Below, one piece after another: positions 1 through 8,496 of a stretch of 64,000 nucleotides of DNA (its first letter is position 1; each line of letters begins with the position of its first letter). The stretch covers positions 63,879-127,878 of the forward strand of contig NZ_KZ300477.1 in NCBI RefSeq assembly GCF_002514735.1, written 5' to 3'. Below the pieces are notes generated by a model, which saw only the letters and a list, made by a program, of their open reading frames with translations, was not told where the DNA came from and did not search any database. Both the position numbers and the translations under genes were made by a program. The stretch is from Sediminicola luteus (GTDB lineage: Bacteria; Bacteroidota; Bacteroidia; Flavobacteriales; Flavobacteriaceae).

Positions 1-1365
1 GTATTGTACTTTTTCTAGATTGGCCAATACATCGGAGGCTTTACCGACCACAACGACCCGCAACTGGTTTAGGTTAATGTGCTTTTGAATGGCCTTTTGC
101 ACATCTTGTACGGTAACCGCATTAACACGCTCCAAGTATTTTTGGTAGAAATCGGCCGGAAGGTCTTCGGTTTCCACGTTCAGGGCATATTGGGCTACGG
201 TTTCGGGTTTTTCCAAAGCCATTACAAAATTACCGGCATATTTGGCCTTGGCACGGGCCAACTCGTCTTCGGTAACCGGCTCGTTGGCAATACGTTCCAG
301 TTCCTTCAAAATCTCTACTACGGAACTATCGGTAACCATGTTACGTACACTGGCGGTGGCCTGGAACCTGCCTGGGGCATACTTGTCATCGGACAAACCG
401 GAATACGACCCATAGGTATATCCCTTATCTTCACGTAGGTTTAGGTACAAACGCTGACCACCACCCCCTAAGATAAAGTTGGCCAATTTACTTGCGATAT
501 AGTCAGGATCCTTCATTTCAAAGTCCGTTAAGCTCTGTACATTGATCTCCGATTGTACCGCATTGGGCATATCGACAAAATTGATTCGGCTGTACTGCGG
601 GTTTACCGGCTGGGTATACTGGAAAGAAAGCGGCACGGCCTTGGTCCAGCCCACGAAATGGGTCTCTACCAATTCCTTGGCCTTCTCAAAGGTTATATCG
701 CCCACGATTACCATATAGGCATTGGCAGGCACAAAATTATCGCGATAGAATTTAGTTACATCGGCCAAGCTTACGTTGTTGGCCGTAGCTTCGGTAACGA
801 ACTCGCCATAGGGGTGGGCCTTACCATAAGACAAGGCATCGCTAACACGCTCGGCAATACCGGCCACATCGTTTTCCTGTGATTTGATACCGGTGATCAA
901 TATGTCTTTTTGCTTGTCGAATTCTTCCTGGGTAAAGTTTGGGTTAATAGTGGCATCGGCCAACATTTCCATTACCCTAGGAAAGTATTTGGTCAAAGAT
1001 TGTGCATAGGCACTACCCGAACCGAAATTGATACGGGCCCCCATAAAATCGACCTCCTCATTAAATTCATCTTTTGGGATATTAGTAGTACCGTTACCCA
1101 TAAGTGCGGCCATTAACGAAGAGACCCCGGCCTTATCGCCTTCTAATACCGGTGCATTATCTAAAGACAATTGTACCGAAACACGGGGTAGTTTATGGTT
1201 TTCCATAACCAAAACCTGTAGTCCGTTGTTCAATTCAAACTTTTGGGGTTCGGCCAATTTAATAACGGGTGCGGGGCCTGATTTAGGCGGTTGGGTACGA
1301 TCTACCTGGGCCTGAATGCTTACTAGGCCACATAAACAAAGTATACTGAATAGAATCTTTTTCAT
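1..1365 (-). CDS. M16 family peptidase-like protein, non-catalytic partner (partial, runs off left edge)
   Basis: Secreted M16 (insulinase/processing peptidase) family protein, probably the non-catalytic half of a two-gene M16 pair. Only the first 455 codons are visible; the 3' end lies outside the window. It begins MKKILFSILC and has a signal peptide of about 20 residues ending near QAQ. The M16 fold is recognisable from the NGLQVLVMENHKLPR stretch, but at the place where active members carry HxxEH it reads SSLMAALMGNGT, so no zinc site is present. The start codon lies 2 nt after the stop of the catalytic neighbour, so the two are co-transcribed and probably form a heterodimer in the envelope. 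Such active/inactive pairs are established for M16B proteins; the substrate here is unknown. Confidence 0.9.
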   Translation of the reverse strand, partial: MKKILFSILCLCGLVSIQAQVDRTQPPKSGPAPVIKLAEPQKFELNNGLQVLVMENHKLPRVSVQLSLDNAPVLEGDKAGVSSLMAALMGNGTTNIPKDEFNEEVDFMGARINFGSGSAYAQSLTKYFPRVMEMLADATINPNFTQEEFDKQKDILITGIKSQENDVAGIAERVSDALSYGKAHPYGEFVTEATANNVSLADVTKFYRDNFVPANAYMVIVGDITFEKAKELVETHFVGWTKAVPLSFQYTQPVNPQYSRINFVDMPNAVQSEINVQSLTDFEMKDPDYIASKLANFILGGGGQRLYLNLREDKGYTYGSYSGLSDDKYAPGRFQATASVRNMVTDSSVVEILKELERIANEPVTEDELARAKAKYAGNFVMALEKPETVAQYALNVETEDLPADFYQKYLERVNAVTVQDVQKAIQKHINLNQLRVVVVGKASDVLANLEKVQY

Positions 1366-1367
1366 CC

Positions 1368-2687
1368 TTATTTAGTTTTAGGTTGGGGTAAATACTCCAA
1401 AATCACCCTTTGGTTCGGATTCAAAAAGGTGTTGGCTACGTCTTTGATCTCTTCTCGGGTAATGGAACGATAGATTTCGATCTCTTTATTGATCAACGAA
1501 GTATCGCCATACAACATATAGTAACGGGCCAAAGAATTGGCTATACCCTCTACGTTTGAATTGGAGTTCACGAACCTACTTTCAAATTTGTTCTGCAATT
1601 TTTGATAGTCTTTTTCAGAAATCAATTCCTCGCGCAATTTGGTCACCTCTTCTTCCATTTCGTTGGTCAAGGTATCTAAGGAAGTCTCACCTACCGGAAG
1701 GGCAAATACGATATACATACCATAATCTTCCTGGCTAAAGTTAAAGGCGCCTACCTGCAAGGCTTGCTTTTGATCATCTACCATCTTTTTATAAAGCTTG
1801 GAGCTACGACCATCGGAAAGGTAAGTAGAAACCATATCCAACACATAAGCTTCCCTACTGGTAAAGCTAGGGGTACGATAAGCCGTTAAAATGGCCGGAA
1901 TCTGGATGTTGGCATCATAGGCCTTAGCCCTTTTCTCTTGGGTAATGGGGGCCTCGTCGGGGTAGTTCCTAAAAATATCCTTACCTCTTGGAATATCTCC
2001 GAAGTACTTATTTACCCAACCTTTGGTCTCAGTGATGTCGATATCACCGGCTACCACTAAAACGGCATTGTTAGGCACATAATACAATTCTTTAAAGGCC
2101 ATAAACTCTTCTAAAGTAGAATCGTCCAGATCTTTCATATAGCCAATATTCGGGTCTTTATACGGGTGTTTTTCAAAAACGTTCTTGAAAAGTTCCTCGG
2201 CAAATCGACCGTAAGGCGAATTATCTACCCGCAGCCTACGTTCTTCCTTGACCACTTCGTTCTGGGTATCTACCCCTTCTTGTTCGATTACGGGGTGCAA
2301 CATACGTTCCGATTCCATCCAAAGTGATAACTCGGTCTTATCGGAGGGAAATACCTCATAATAATAGGTACGGTCGTTAGAGGTATTCGCATTGTTACGG
2401 CCCCCATTACTATCTACCAGAATATCCCATTCCCCTTTTTTGATGTTTTTGGTACCCTCGAAAAGCAAATGCTCGAAAAAGTGGGCAAAACCGGTCTTTC
2501 CGTTGGCACGGTCCTTACCCCCTACATGGTACATAACACTGGTGGTTACCACCGGGGCATTGTTGTCTTGGTGAAGGATTACGTGTAATCCGTTGGCGAG
2601 GTCATACTCTTCATAAGAGACCTCTTGGGCATAGGTCAAGGGCCCGAAAAGTAAGGCCAAGACCACCCAAAGTGAAGCTTTCTTCAT
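1368..2687 (-). CDS. M16 family zinc metallopeptidase, catalytic subunit
   Basis: Secreted zinc peptidase of the insulinase/mitochondrial-processing-peptidase family, 439 aa. Signal peptide MKKASLWVVLALLFGPLTYA, followed by the M16 N-terminal domain. The inverted zinc motif HFFEH is at residues 69-73 (H69 and H73 ligands, E72 catalytic), and the distal glutamate ligand is in NEVVKEERR near residue 149, matching the HxxEH-x76-E spacing. The second M16 domain (about 190-370) contains the RSSKLYKKM stretch typical of the inactive-fold domain. First gene of an operon with the non-catalytic partner. The upstream region carries a motif shared with a distant TonB receptor gene. Likely acts in the periplasm or outer membrane on small proteins or peptides; the substrate cannot be read from sequence. 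Confidence 0.93.
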   Translation of the reverse strand: MKKASLWVVLALLFGPLTYAQEVSYEEYDLANGLHVILHQDNNAPVVTTSVMYHVGGKDRANGKTGFAHFFEHLLFEGTKNIKKGEWDILVDSNGGRNNANTSNDRTYYYEVFPSDKTELSLWMESERMLHPVIEQEGVDTQNEVVKEERRLRVDNSPYGRFAEELFKNVFEKHPYKDPNIGYMKDLDDSTLEEFMAFKELYYVPNNAVLVVAGDIDITETKGWVNKYFGDIPRGKDIFRNYPDEAPITQEKRAKAYDANIQIPAILTAYRTPSFTSREAYVLDMVSTYLSDGRSSKLYKKMVDDQKQALQVGAFNFSQEDYGMYIVFALPVGETSLDTLTNEMEEEVTKLREELISEKDYQKLQNKFESRFVNSNSNVEGIANSLARYYMLYGDTSLINKEIEIYRSITREEIKDVANTFLNPNQRVILEYLPQPKTK

Positions 2688-2751
2688 AGTGTTGAAATTA
2701 ATAGTGACGATAAGACGTAGAACCTATCGTAGTGTTACACTAAATTACGTG

Positions 2752-2800
2752 TTTTTATGGCTGCTTGGATCACAAAAGACCACCCCTACCCTTACGCTTT
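2752..2800 (-). promoter_or_regulatory. Putative operator shared with the TonB receptor gene at 27.2-29.9 kb
   Basis: Read on the minus strand, AAAGCGTAA, 3 nt, TAGGGGTGGTC (2800-2778), then CCATAAAAA (2760-2752). The same three blocks in the same order and strand occur at 30007-29965 ahead of the TonB receptor. The motif ends 90 nt upstream of the M16 start codon. The binding protein is unknown. Confidence 0.4.
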
Positions 2801-2842
2801 GTAGGAAATTGACCCCTATGCCCGCGAAAGCCTTAAAAACAC

Positions 2843-2872
2843 TTGTTTTTTAAGCATTTAGATGTATATTTG
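2843..2872 (+). promoter_or_regulatory. Promoter of rplU-rpmA
   Basis: TTG at 2843-2845, 19 nt, then TATATTTG at 2865-2872. This matches the Bacteroidota housekeeping promoter (TTTG/TTG, about 19-21 nt, TAnnTTTG). Expected start site near 2878, giving a leader of about 55 nt before rplU. Confidence 0.75.
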
Positions 2873-2933
2873 CACCCGCGCTTTGTGGAGCGCAGAAACA
2901 GAATAAACGTAATATATTAATACACAAGCTATT

Positions 2934-3461
2934 ATGTACGCAATTGTAGAGATAGCAGGGCAGCAATTTAAGGTTGCGAAAGACCAAAAAGTGTACGTTC
3001 ACCGTTTGCAGGAAGAAGAAGGAAGCAAAGTTAGCTTTGACAATGTACTTCTTTTGGACCAAGATGGTAACGTAACCGTTGGCGCCCCGGCTATAGACGG
3101 AGCCGCAGTTGAGGCTACCGTGGTAAAGCACCTTAAAGGTGACAAGGTTATCGTTTTCAAGAAGAAAAGAAGAAAAGGATACCGCAAGAAAAATGGTCAC
3201 CGCCAGTCGTTGACCGAGATTATGATCGAAGGGATTGTAGCTTCTGGCGCCAAAAAGGCCAAGAAAGCTGCCCCTAAGAAAGAAGCCGCGCCAAAAGCCG
3301 AGGCCGCACCAGCCCCAAAAGCTGAAGCTGCACCAGCTGCCGATGCCGGGGATCTTTCTTCTAAGACCGTAGCTGAATTAAAAGAAATGGCCAAAGCTGC
3401 CGGCATTAGCGGAATTTCCGCCATGAAGAAAGCCGACTTAATCGAGGCCCTAAGCAAATAA
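2934..3461 (+). CDS. rplU: 50S ribosomal protein L21 with C-terminal extension
   Basis: Large-subunit ribosomal protein L21, which binds 23S rRNA. Residues 1 to about 103 are canonical L21 ([18 protein letters not shown] at the start; [17 protein letters not shown], the basic rRNA-binding stretch, at about 75-92). Most L21 proteins end near there; this one is 175 aa. After about 108 comes a low-complexity linker rich in Ala, Lys, Glu and Pro (about 35 residues), then a compact C-terminal motif [18 protein letters not shown] followed by [11 protein letters not shown], resembling a SAP/HeH or Rho-N helix-extended-helix unit. Its promoter lies at 2843-2872. rpmA follows 21 nt downstream in the conserved order. 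Identity is certain; the role of the tail is inference. Confidence 0.97.
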   Translation: MYAIVEIAGQQFKVAKDQKVYVHRLQEEEGSKVSFDNVLLLDQDGNVTVGAPAIDGAAVEATVVKHLKGDKVIVFKKKRRKGYRKKNGHRQSLTEIMIEGIVASGAKKAKKAAPKKEAAPKAEAAPAPKAEAAPAADAGDLSSKTVAELKEMAKAAGISGISAMKKADLIEALSK

Positions 3462-3482
3462 TAATCGTAAAACCCAAACATC

Positions 3483-3743
3483 ATGGCACATAAGAAAGGT
3501 GTAGGTAGTTCGAAGAACGGACGCGAATCGGAATCGAAACGCTTGGGCGTTAAAATTTTCGGTGGCCAGCCCGCCATTGCCGGTAACATTATTGTTAGGC
3601 AAAGGGGTACGCAACACAATCCTGGTGACAATGTATACGCCAGTAAAGATCATACGTTGCATGCCAAGGTCGATGGTATCGTAAAGTTCCAAAAGAAAGC
3701 CGGTGGTAAATCGTTTGTATCCATCGAGCCCTTTGAAGCTTAA
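3483..3743 (+). CDS. rpmA: 50S ribosomal protein L27
   Basis: Large-subunit protein L27, whose N-terminus reaches the peptidyl transferase centre. 86 aa, the normal length. It starts [16 protein letters not shown], i.e. with the mature N-terminus and none of the cleavable N-terminal extension known from Firmicutes. The [12 protein letters not shown] and the [11 protein letters not shown] blocks are typical. Second gene of the rplU operon; a hairpin with a T-run follows 22 nt after the stop codon. Confidence 0.98.
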   Translation: MAHKKGVGSSKNGRESESKRLGVKIFGGQPAIAGNIIVRQRGTQHNPGDNVYASKDHTLHAKVDGIVKFQKKAGGKSFVSIEPFEA

Positions 3744-3765
3744 GAAAATACTACCTCAATACAGT

Positions 3766-3796
3766 AAAAAACCTCCGATTTTCGGGGGTTTTTTGT
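3766..3796 (+). terminator. Terminator of rplU-rpmA
   Basis: An A-rich arm ending AACCTCCG pairs with CGGGGGTT (one G-T wobble) across a short loop and runs into a T tract. It lies directly behind rpmA. Confidence 0.85.
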
Positions 3797-3831
3797 TTTT
3801 AGAAGTAAGGCATCACTAAGTCTTTATCCTT

Positions 3832-3919
3832 TAATTTTTTGGGCGTTCCCTACGGGCCGCGCTCTTCGCGTTACACGGTAACTTGCTACGATCGCTAACG
3901 CAATGGAAAGGGAAAATTA
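3832..3919. repeat. Structured intergenic element, GGGCGTT...AACGC type
   Basis: An 88-nt element between the convergent rpmA and the RDD gene. Outer arms TAATTTT (3832-3838) and AAAATTA (3913-3919) can pair, as can inner arms GCGTT (3843-3847) and AACGC (3897-3901). The interior is GC-rich (ACGGGCCGCGCTCTTCGCG). It is not a simple terminator because it has no T-run after a tight hairpin. From memory it resembles an intergenic repeat common in Flavobacteriia; that cannot be confirmed here, and no second copy was found in this window. Confidence 0.45.
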
Positions 3920-3939
3920 GTATAACACATAACCTTATC

Positions 3940-5010
3940 CTAAGGTTTCCAGACCCTAGAAACTCCATAATTCCGATCATTAACCTCTTCGGCCACATAG
4001 CTTTCCTTAACTACCACGGTACTCGATATTTTATCGTGCCAGTTATCGTTCCATAGAAAAGACAGGGCATCGAAGGGAATAGCTCTAATAAAGGATCTCC
4101 TTAAAAGATTGGCTACATTATTCTTTTCCTTTCCAATCACAGTAACGTAGGTATTTGTCAAATACTTGGAAGGAGATCGGTTAAAAACACCTTCGCAAAT
4201 AGCAAAAAACAATATCTTAAAGAGTATAATAGCAATGGGCAATTCCACCTCGTTCCAAGGTAACCATTTAAAAATGGACATTGTTGCCATTGGCTTGATA
4301 AGCGATGGCCACAATGGCCAAAACACCAAAACAAAACAAGCCAAACCATCCACAATGTAATGTAAGATTCTAACAGATTTTCTCAAATTATATTTGAGTA
4401 ATAACCCCTTAATAAACAGGTGTTTTTGAGGCTTATGTGTCTTAAGTATTCGGTAAATCACAAAAGCCTGAAACATACTTGTCAACAAATAACCAAACAT
4501 GCGTATAGTAAAAACAGGGTAATCCCTCGGTGGCGCGGAAATCTCAGATAGAATTTGATCAAAAATCAAACCCCTGAAAGGAAAAGCAGCGAGGTGGAAA
4601 ATCAAAACAACGAAATAAACTGAAAAGAAGAATAAAAGTAAACCCGCTTTTTCACCATGGGTTTTCACATATCGGAATAACCCCACACCAAATAAAACTA
4701 TACATACGAGATTAACAATATTAACATTTAAAACAATATTCCATAGCTCCCCATTAATTCCAATTTGACGAAAAAACCATTGATGTAGATTTGAACCAAG
4801 CTCCGGCAGTGAAAAGTAGTTCATGTTCCTACGAATCATTTGCAACGTATCTTTACCAATAAGGGTATAGGTGTTGTCTGTGAGGAATTGCATGGTACGT
4901 AAAAAGTCCAGACCTCCATTGATACTCCCAGTTATCGTAAAGAAAAGAGAAAAAACAAACGTAAACCGTACCTTATTCTTTTCAGTAATAAAAACATCAT
5001 GAAAACTCAT
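3940..5010 (-). CDS. RDD-family integral membrane protein
   Basis: Membrane protein of 356 aa with about six to seven hydrophobic segments (residues near 15-35, 90-115, 125-145, 165-190, 215-240, 255-275). The C-terminal part looks like an RDD domain: FAICEGVFNRSPSKYLTN, then VTVIGKE, RRSFIRAIPFDALSFLW and the closing WHDKISSTVVV, which corresponds to the family's HDK-x-S-x-T-x-VV end. The N-terminal half is not recognised. RDD proteins include transporters, some acting as Na+/H+ antiporters, but the function here is unknown. It stands alone and is noticeably more AT-rich than its neighbours, which could mean recent acquisition. Confidence 0.7.
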   Translation of the reverse strand: MSFHDVFITEKNKVRFTFVFSLFFTITGSINGGLDFLRTMQFLTDNTYTLIGKDTLQMIRRNMNYFSLPELGSNLHQWFFRQIGINGELWNIVLNVNIVNLVCIVLFGVGLFRYVKTHGEKAGLLLFFFSVYFVVLIFHLAAFPFRGLIFDQILSEISAPPRDYPVFTIRMFGYLLTSMFQAFVIYRILKTHKPQKHLFIKGLLLKYNLRKSVRILHYIVDGLACFVLVFWPLWPSLIKPMATMSIFKWLPWNEVELPIAIILFKILFFAICEGVFNRSPSKYLTNTYVTVIGKEKNNVANLLRRSFIRAIPFDALSFLWNDNWHDKISSTVVVKESYVAEEVNDRNYGVSRVWKP

Positions 5011-5148
5011 ATATACTCAACGGGTGCATCACGCATTTATTTTCAATAAAAACGCTCAGCTATTAGGTTAGAACTTACCAAGTAGTCCGCAACTCCGAAT
5101 TAAATTTTCAACCAAAATCAATCCCCTCGATAATTCTTATTTCACATA

Positions 5149-5742
5149 TCAATCAAAAACCGTTTCCCAATAATCGGCCTGTTGGGCGCTAAAACACAAT
5201 CGTATCTGGGCTACCGTATTTTTCTCCTCGGCCAAAGGGGGTAGTTCGTCCAGCCCGAAAAAACGGCGTTCTACCGTTTCAAGATTCGGGCGAAAATCCC
5301 CCTCTTCTTTGTCGCATAACACAAACACTTTGCAAATCCCGTAGGCATAGGGCGGACTATTATGGGCATTCCTATCTTGCACGGCAATTATTTTTTTGGG
5401 GAGGGCCAAATAACCTGATTCTTCCCTTACCTCTTTTATGGTATTTTGGGCTATCGATTCGTTTACATCTACCCATCCCCCGGGTAAGGACCATAAACCA
5501 TTAGTTTCTTTGACCAATAAAATTTTCCCTTTTTCAAAAAGGGCCGCACGGGTATCGAGCTTTGGGGTCTGAAAGCCGGTTTCGTTGCAAAATACCCCTT
5601 TGACCCGCACCAACTCCCATCCCGAAACCTGGGCCATCATCTCAGCGGCTATCTCTCGAATACGCTCAAAACGCTCCAAATCAAAGGGATCTTTACTATA
5701 GGTGAGTCCGGCCTGTGCCAAAAATTGCAATTCCATGGCCAT
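5149..5742 (-). CDS. Nudix hydrolase with N-terminal Nudix_N_2-type domain
   Basis: Cytoplasmic hydrolase of nucleoside diphosphates linked to another moiety, 197 aa. Residues 1-60 form the short helical N-terminal domain seen in YjhB-like ADP-ribose pyrophosphatases, and the Nudix fold follows. The Nudix box spans residues 89-111: GWVDVNESI...KEVREESGY, matching Gx5Ex7REUxEExGU except that the first Arg is Lys (K103). The metal-binding EVREE core is intact. The start could be residue 1 or the Met at residue 3. Monocistronic. Substrate not determinable; ADP-ribose is a reasonable guess from the N-terminal domain. Confidence 0.85.
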   Translation of the reverse strand: MAMELQFLAQAGLTYSKDPFDLERFERIREIAAEMMAQVSGWELVRVKGVFCNETGFQTPKLDTRAALFEKGKILLVKETNGLWSLPGGWVDVNESIAQNTIKEVREESGYLALPKKIIAVQDRNAHNSPPYAYGICKVFVLCDKEEGDFRPNLETVERRFFGLDELPPLAEEKNTVAQIRLCFSAQQADYWETVFD

Positions 5743-5851
5743 GCCATGGCCGGTATAGGTTCTTGGGGAGGTTTAGGTGTATACATATCTAAGAATTCCG
5801 CATTTGAAAATTAACGAATAATTCCGTACCCCGGCACACCCCATGGTATTC

Positions 5852-6442
5852 TCATTCTAATTTTACACAAGGCGTAGCTATGGGAACGATTTTGTCTAAC
5901 GCCTTCCAAACACCACTTCCGAAAGACTGGGGCGATATACGGAAAACCACGGTGGCCTTATGGCTATGTTCACAGAACAACTGCTCCCCTTGTATGTGTA
6001 CGGTCATCACCTTACCGGTATGGAAACCGTCGAAAAAACGCATTTTACCTACAAACCGATTGGTGTTTGGCGCGGTTTCCTTTACGAACACCAACACCGG
6101 ATCGGGAAAAGTTTCCGCCCAATGGTTCGGCTTCATCAGTCCCTTAAAATAGCCTTCGAAATTACTTTCGATCTCTTGTAGTGACAAAGGCCTTTCTTGA
6201 TCGATCTGCCAGGCCATGACCAAGCTCCAAAACCCAGTATCGTTGACCTTTTTCCATTGGGGATGGAACCGAAGTTCTTCAAACCCTTTTAGTTTTACAT
6301 CCGGGGCCCAATCGACCGGAAAGGGAATCACTTCTTTACCCCAAGAGTCATCGGCTTCAAGAATAGCTTGCTTCGGTTGTTCTTGACCTAAGCCAACAAA
6401 ACACATACAAAAAAGAAATACTACGGTTATTGTTTTTTTCAT
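5852..6442 (-). CDS. Secreted protein of unknown function
   Basis: Not recognised. I place the start at MKKTITVVFLFCMCFVGLGQ, a clear signal peptide, rather than at an in-frame ATG ten codons earlier, which would put a charged stretch before it. The mature part is about 175 residues, with few Cys and many Trp, Phe and Tyr (KGFEELRFHPQWKKVNDTGFW, FRISPQSFGSG), and no metal or catalytic motif that I can see. Probably periplasmic or surface. It is transcribed toward the Nudix gene but separated by about 110 nt, so an operon is uncertain. Confidence 0.75.
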   Translation of the reverse strand: MKKTITVVFLFCMCFVGLGQEQPKQAILEADDSWGKEVIPFPVDWAPDVKLKGFEELRFHPQWKKVNDTGFWSLVMAWQIDQERPLSLQEIESNFEGYFKGLMKPNHWAETFPDPVLVFVKETAPNTNRFVGKMRFFDGFHTGKVMTVHIQGEQLFCEHSHKATVVFRISPQSFGSGVWKALDKIVPIATPCVKLE

Positions 6443-6675
6443 TGTAATCGATCGTAAGAGTTTTAATTTCAAAAGTATTCGCCCTTAACACCACAAAGGT
6501 AAAACATATGTAAAAAGGATGTCAAAGCAAGTAAAATACGACTTCCCGTCAAAATATATGTGTAATCCGAACCCACGAGTGCCCATTTTATAACTCCCTT
6601 CATAACATTAACATAATACCCTGCTAATAGTATAGAAAAACCGAACGGGTATATTGCCCAATTCGAAGTTTACCT

Positions 6676-8247
6676 ATGTTACGATTCCTTTCCCTTTTAT
6701 GCCTTTTGGGGTCAATGCAATTTATTGAAGCCCAGTCGACTGAACCCATTACCGCGATCGATTCTACTTTTTTACAGTTGAATAAAGACCTGCAACTGGC
6801 CCGTGAAAACGGGCAGGTGCCAGAAACCGCCTTGGCCCATTACCGTTTGGGTGCTTTTTGTCAGGAGAACGGTATTTTCCCCGAGGCCATTACCCAGTTC
6901 AATGAGGCCTTGGATTTTTTACCCATAGATCAGGAGCACAGTCTATTGGCCGAAATCTATAATGCTTTGGGCAGTATTCACCTCGAACTCAAAAACCTAG
7001 ATCAGGCCCATGACTATTTCGAAAAAGCGGTAAACAACAGTAAAAATCAAGGCGACGATACGGCTTTAGCCCGATCGAAGAGCCTGTTGGGTGCCTGTCT
7101 CGAAAAAATGGGCGATTACACCCAGGCCATCGAACTTCAAAACCAAAGCCTCGCCCTATATGGCCAATTGGGCGATGATATGGGCATTTCGCAAGTTCAC
7201 GACCATTTGGGCAGCATTTATGAAGACCTCAATCGTTTCGACCTATCGCTCTCACATTTTAACCAGGCCTTGGAAAACCACCCCAAACAACCCGATCGGC
7301 TATTATCGAACATTCTTAATAATCTAGGTGATGTATACCGTAAAACCGGCCAATATGACCAAGCTATGGCCTTTACCCAACGCTCTTTACAGACCGCCCA
7401 AGCCATACAGGACAAAGACGAAATAGGCAGTGCCTACAAAGACCTCTCCAAGATCGAGGCCCTACTGGGTAACTATCAAAGCGCCTTTAGCTATCTCCAA
7501 ACCTTTCAAGAAAGTGATAGTGAACTACAAGATATACGTAATACCGATCAAGCAAATGCCTTGCAACGCATCTATAATACCCAGCAGCAAGAAAGCCAAA
7601 TACGTTTATTGGTTCAAAAAAGCCAGATTGCCCAAGCCAGGCAAAACCTAATGCTGGGCGGTATTCTGGTTTTATTGCTTGGTGGGGTGTCCTTGTTCTT
7701 CTATACCAAAAAGAGGCGACAGCAAGATCGAAAGATACAAGCTTACGAAAAACGCATGTTAGAAGTGGAACTGGAGAAAAAAATGGCCGTAGAAGACAAT
7801 CTCCAGGATCAAGTACAGTTAAAGAACTCGGCGCTTTCACGCTATAGCCTGCACTTATCACAAAAAAACAAAATCCTTTCGAGTATATCCGATACCTTAA
7901 AGAAAATGGTGACCCGTGATCAGATGGATTTACGCCCCAAATTAAAATCTTTGATCAAGGAAATCGATTTCAACCTGTCGCAGGAACACGAATGGGACGA
8001 ATTCATGCATTTTTTTCAAGAGATACATCCGGCCTACACCAAACGTATTACCGATGTTGCCTTAGAACCTTTGAGTCCGGCTGAAAAAAGGCTGGGCATT
8101 TTGTTACGCCTAAACCTTTCATCTAAGGAAATCGCGGGCATACTTCGGGTTACCCCAGATAGTGTCCGGGTGGCCCGTTACCGTTTACGCAAAAAACTTC
8201 CCATAGGACAAAAGCAAGAACTCACCCAATTTTTAATGGGATTATAA
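6676..8247 (+). CDS. TPR sensor-regulator with transmembrane segment and LuxR-like HTH
   Basis: Membrane-anchored one-component regulator of a layout common in Bacteroidota, 523 aa. A signal peptide (MLRFLSLLCLLGSMQFIEA) is followed by six or so tetratricopeptide repeats (about 40-300, e.g. ALGSIHLELKNLDQAHDYF, NLGDVYRKTGQYDQAMAF) predicted to be periplasmic. A transmembrane helix (about 326-347, MLGGILVLLLGGVSLFFY) leads to a cytoplasmic coiled coil (about 350-400). The C-terminal HTH (about 466-510) reads LSPAEKRLGILLRLNLSSKEIAGIL, then TPDSVRVARYRLRKKL. It sits directly upstream of, and in the same direction as, the TonB receptor and phytase, so it is a good candidate for their regulator. 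The ligand is unknown. Confidence 0.88.
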   Translation: MLRFLSLLCLLGSMQFIEAQSTEPITAIDSTFLQLNKDLQLARENGQVPETALAHYRLGAFCQENGIFPEAITQFNEALDFLPIDQEHSLLAEIYNALGSIHLELKNLDQAHDYFEKAVNNSKNQGDDTALARSKSLLGACLEKMGDYTQAIELQNQSLALYGQLGDDMGISQVHDHLGSIYEDLNRFDLSLSHFNQALENHPKQPDRLLSNILNNLGDVYRKTGQYDQAMAFTQRSLQTAQAIQDKDEIGSAYKDLSKIEALLGNYQSAFSYLQTFQESDSELQDIRNTDQANALQRIYNTQQQESQIRLLVQKSQIAQARQNLMLGGILVLLLGGVSLFFYTKKRRQQDRKIQAYEKRMLEVELEKKMAVEDNLQDQVQLKNSALSRYSLHLSQKNKILSSISDTLKKMVTRDQMDLRPKLKSLIKEIDFNLSQEHEWDEFMHFFQEIHPAYTKRITDVALEPLSPAEKRLGILLRLNLSSKEIAGILRVTPDSVRVARYRLRKKLPIGQKQELTQFLMGL

Positions 8248-8301
8248 CCCCAAAAAAGCCGGTCTTTATCCAAGGGGTTATGCCTATGTAAACTAAACCT
8301 T

Positions 8302-8356
8302 TTTGTTGCCTTGTTGTTCACCTCGTTTAGCCGGTTTGTTTCCTATTTGTTGCCTT
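8302..8356 (+). promoter_or_regulatory. 11-bp-phased direct repeats upstream of the phytate TonB receptor
   Basis: TTTGTTGCCTT occurs exactly at 8302-8312 and 8346-8356. TTTGTTTCCTA (two mismatches) abuts the second copy at 8335-8345, and a weaker copy sits at 8313-8323. All starts are multiples of 11 apart (8302, 8313, 8335, 8346). Tandem 11-bp units are the architecture of Pho boxes, which fits a phosphate-scavenging locus. The repeats lie 140-195 nt before the receptor start codon. The rest of 8248-8496 shows nothing else I can name. Confidence 0.45.
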
Positions 8357-8496
8357 TGCGAAAACCCTTCAAACCCCTGATAAACATAGTTTTGACCTAA
8401 CCGAAATCTATAACTATGTAACGACCGGAATCCGCATCAAATTTCTTTTGGTAACGCTTTTCGGAAGTTGTAAAAAACACAATCAAACAAAAACAC

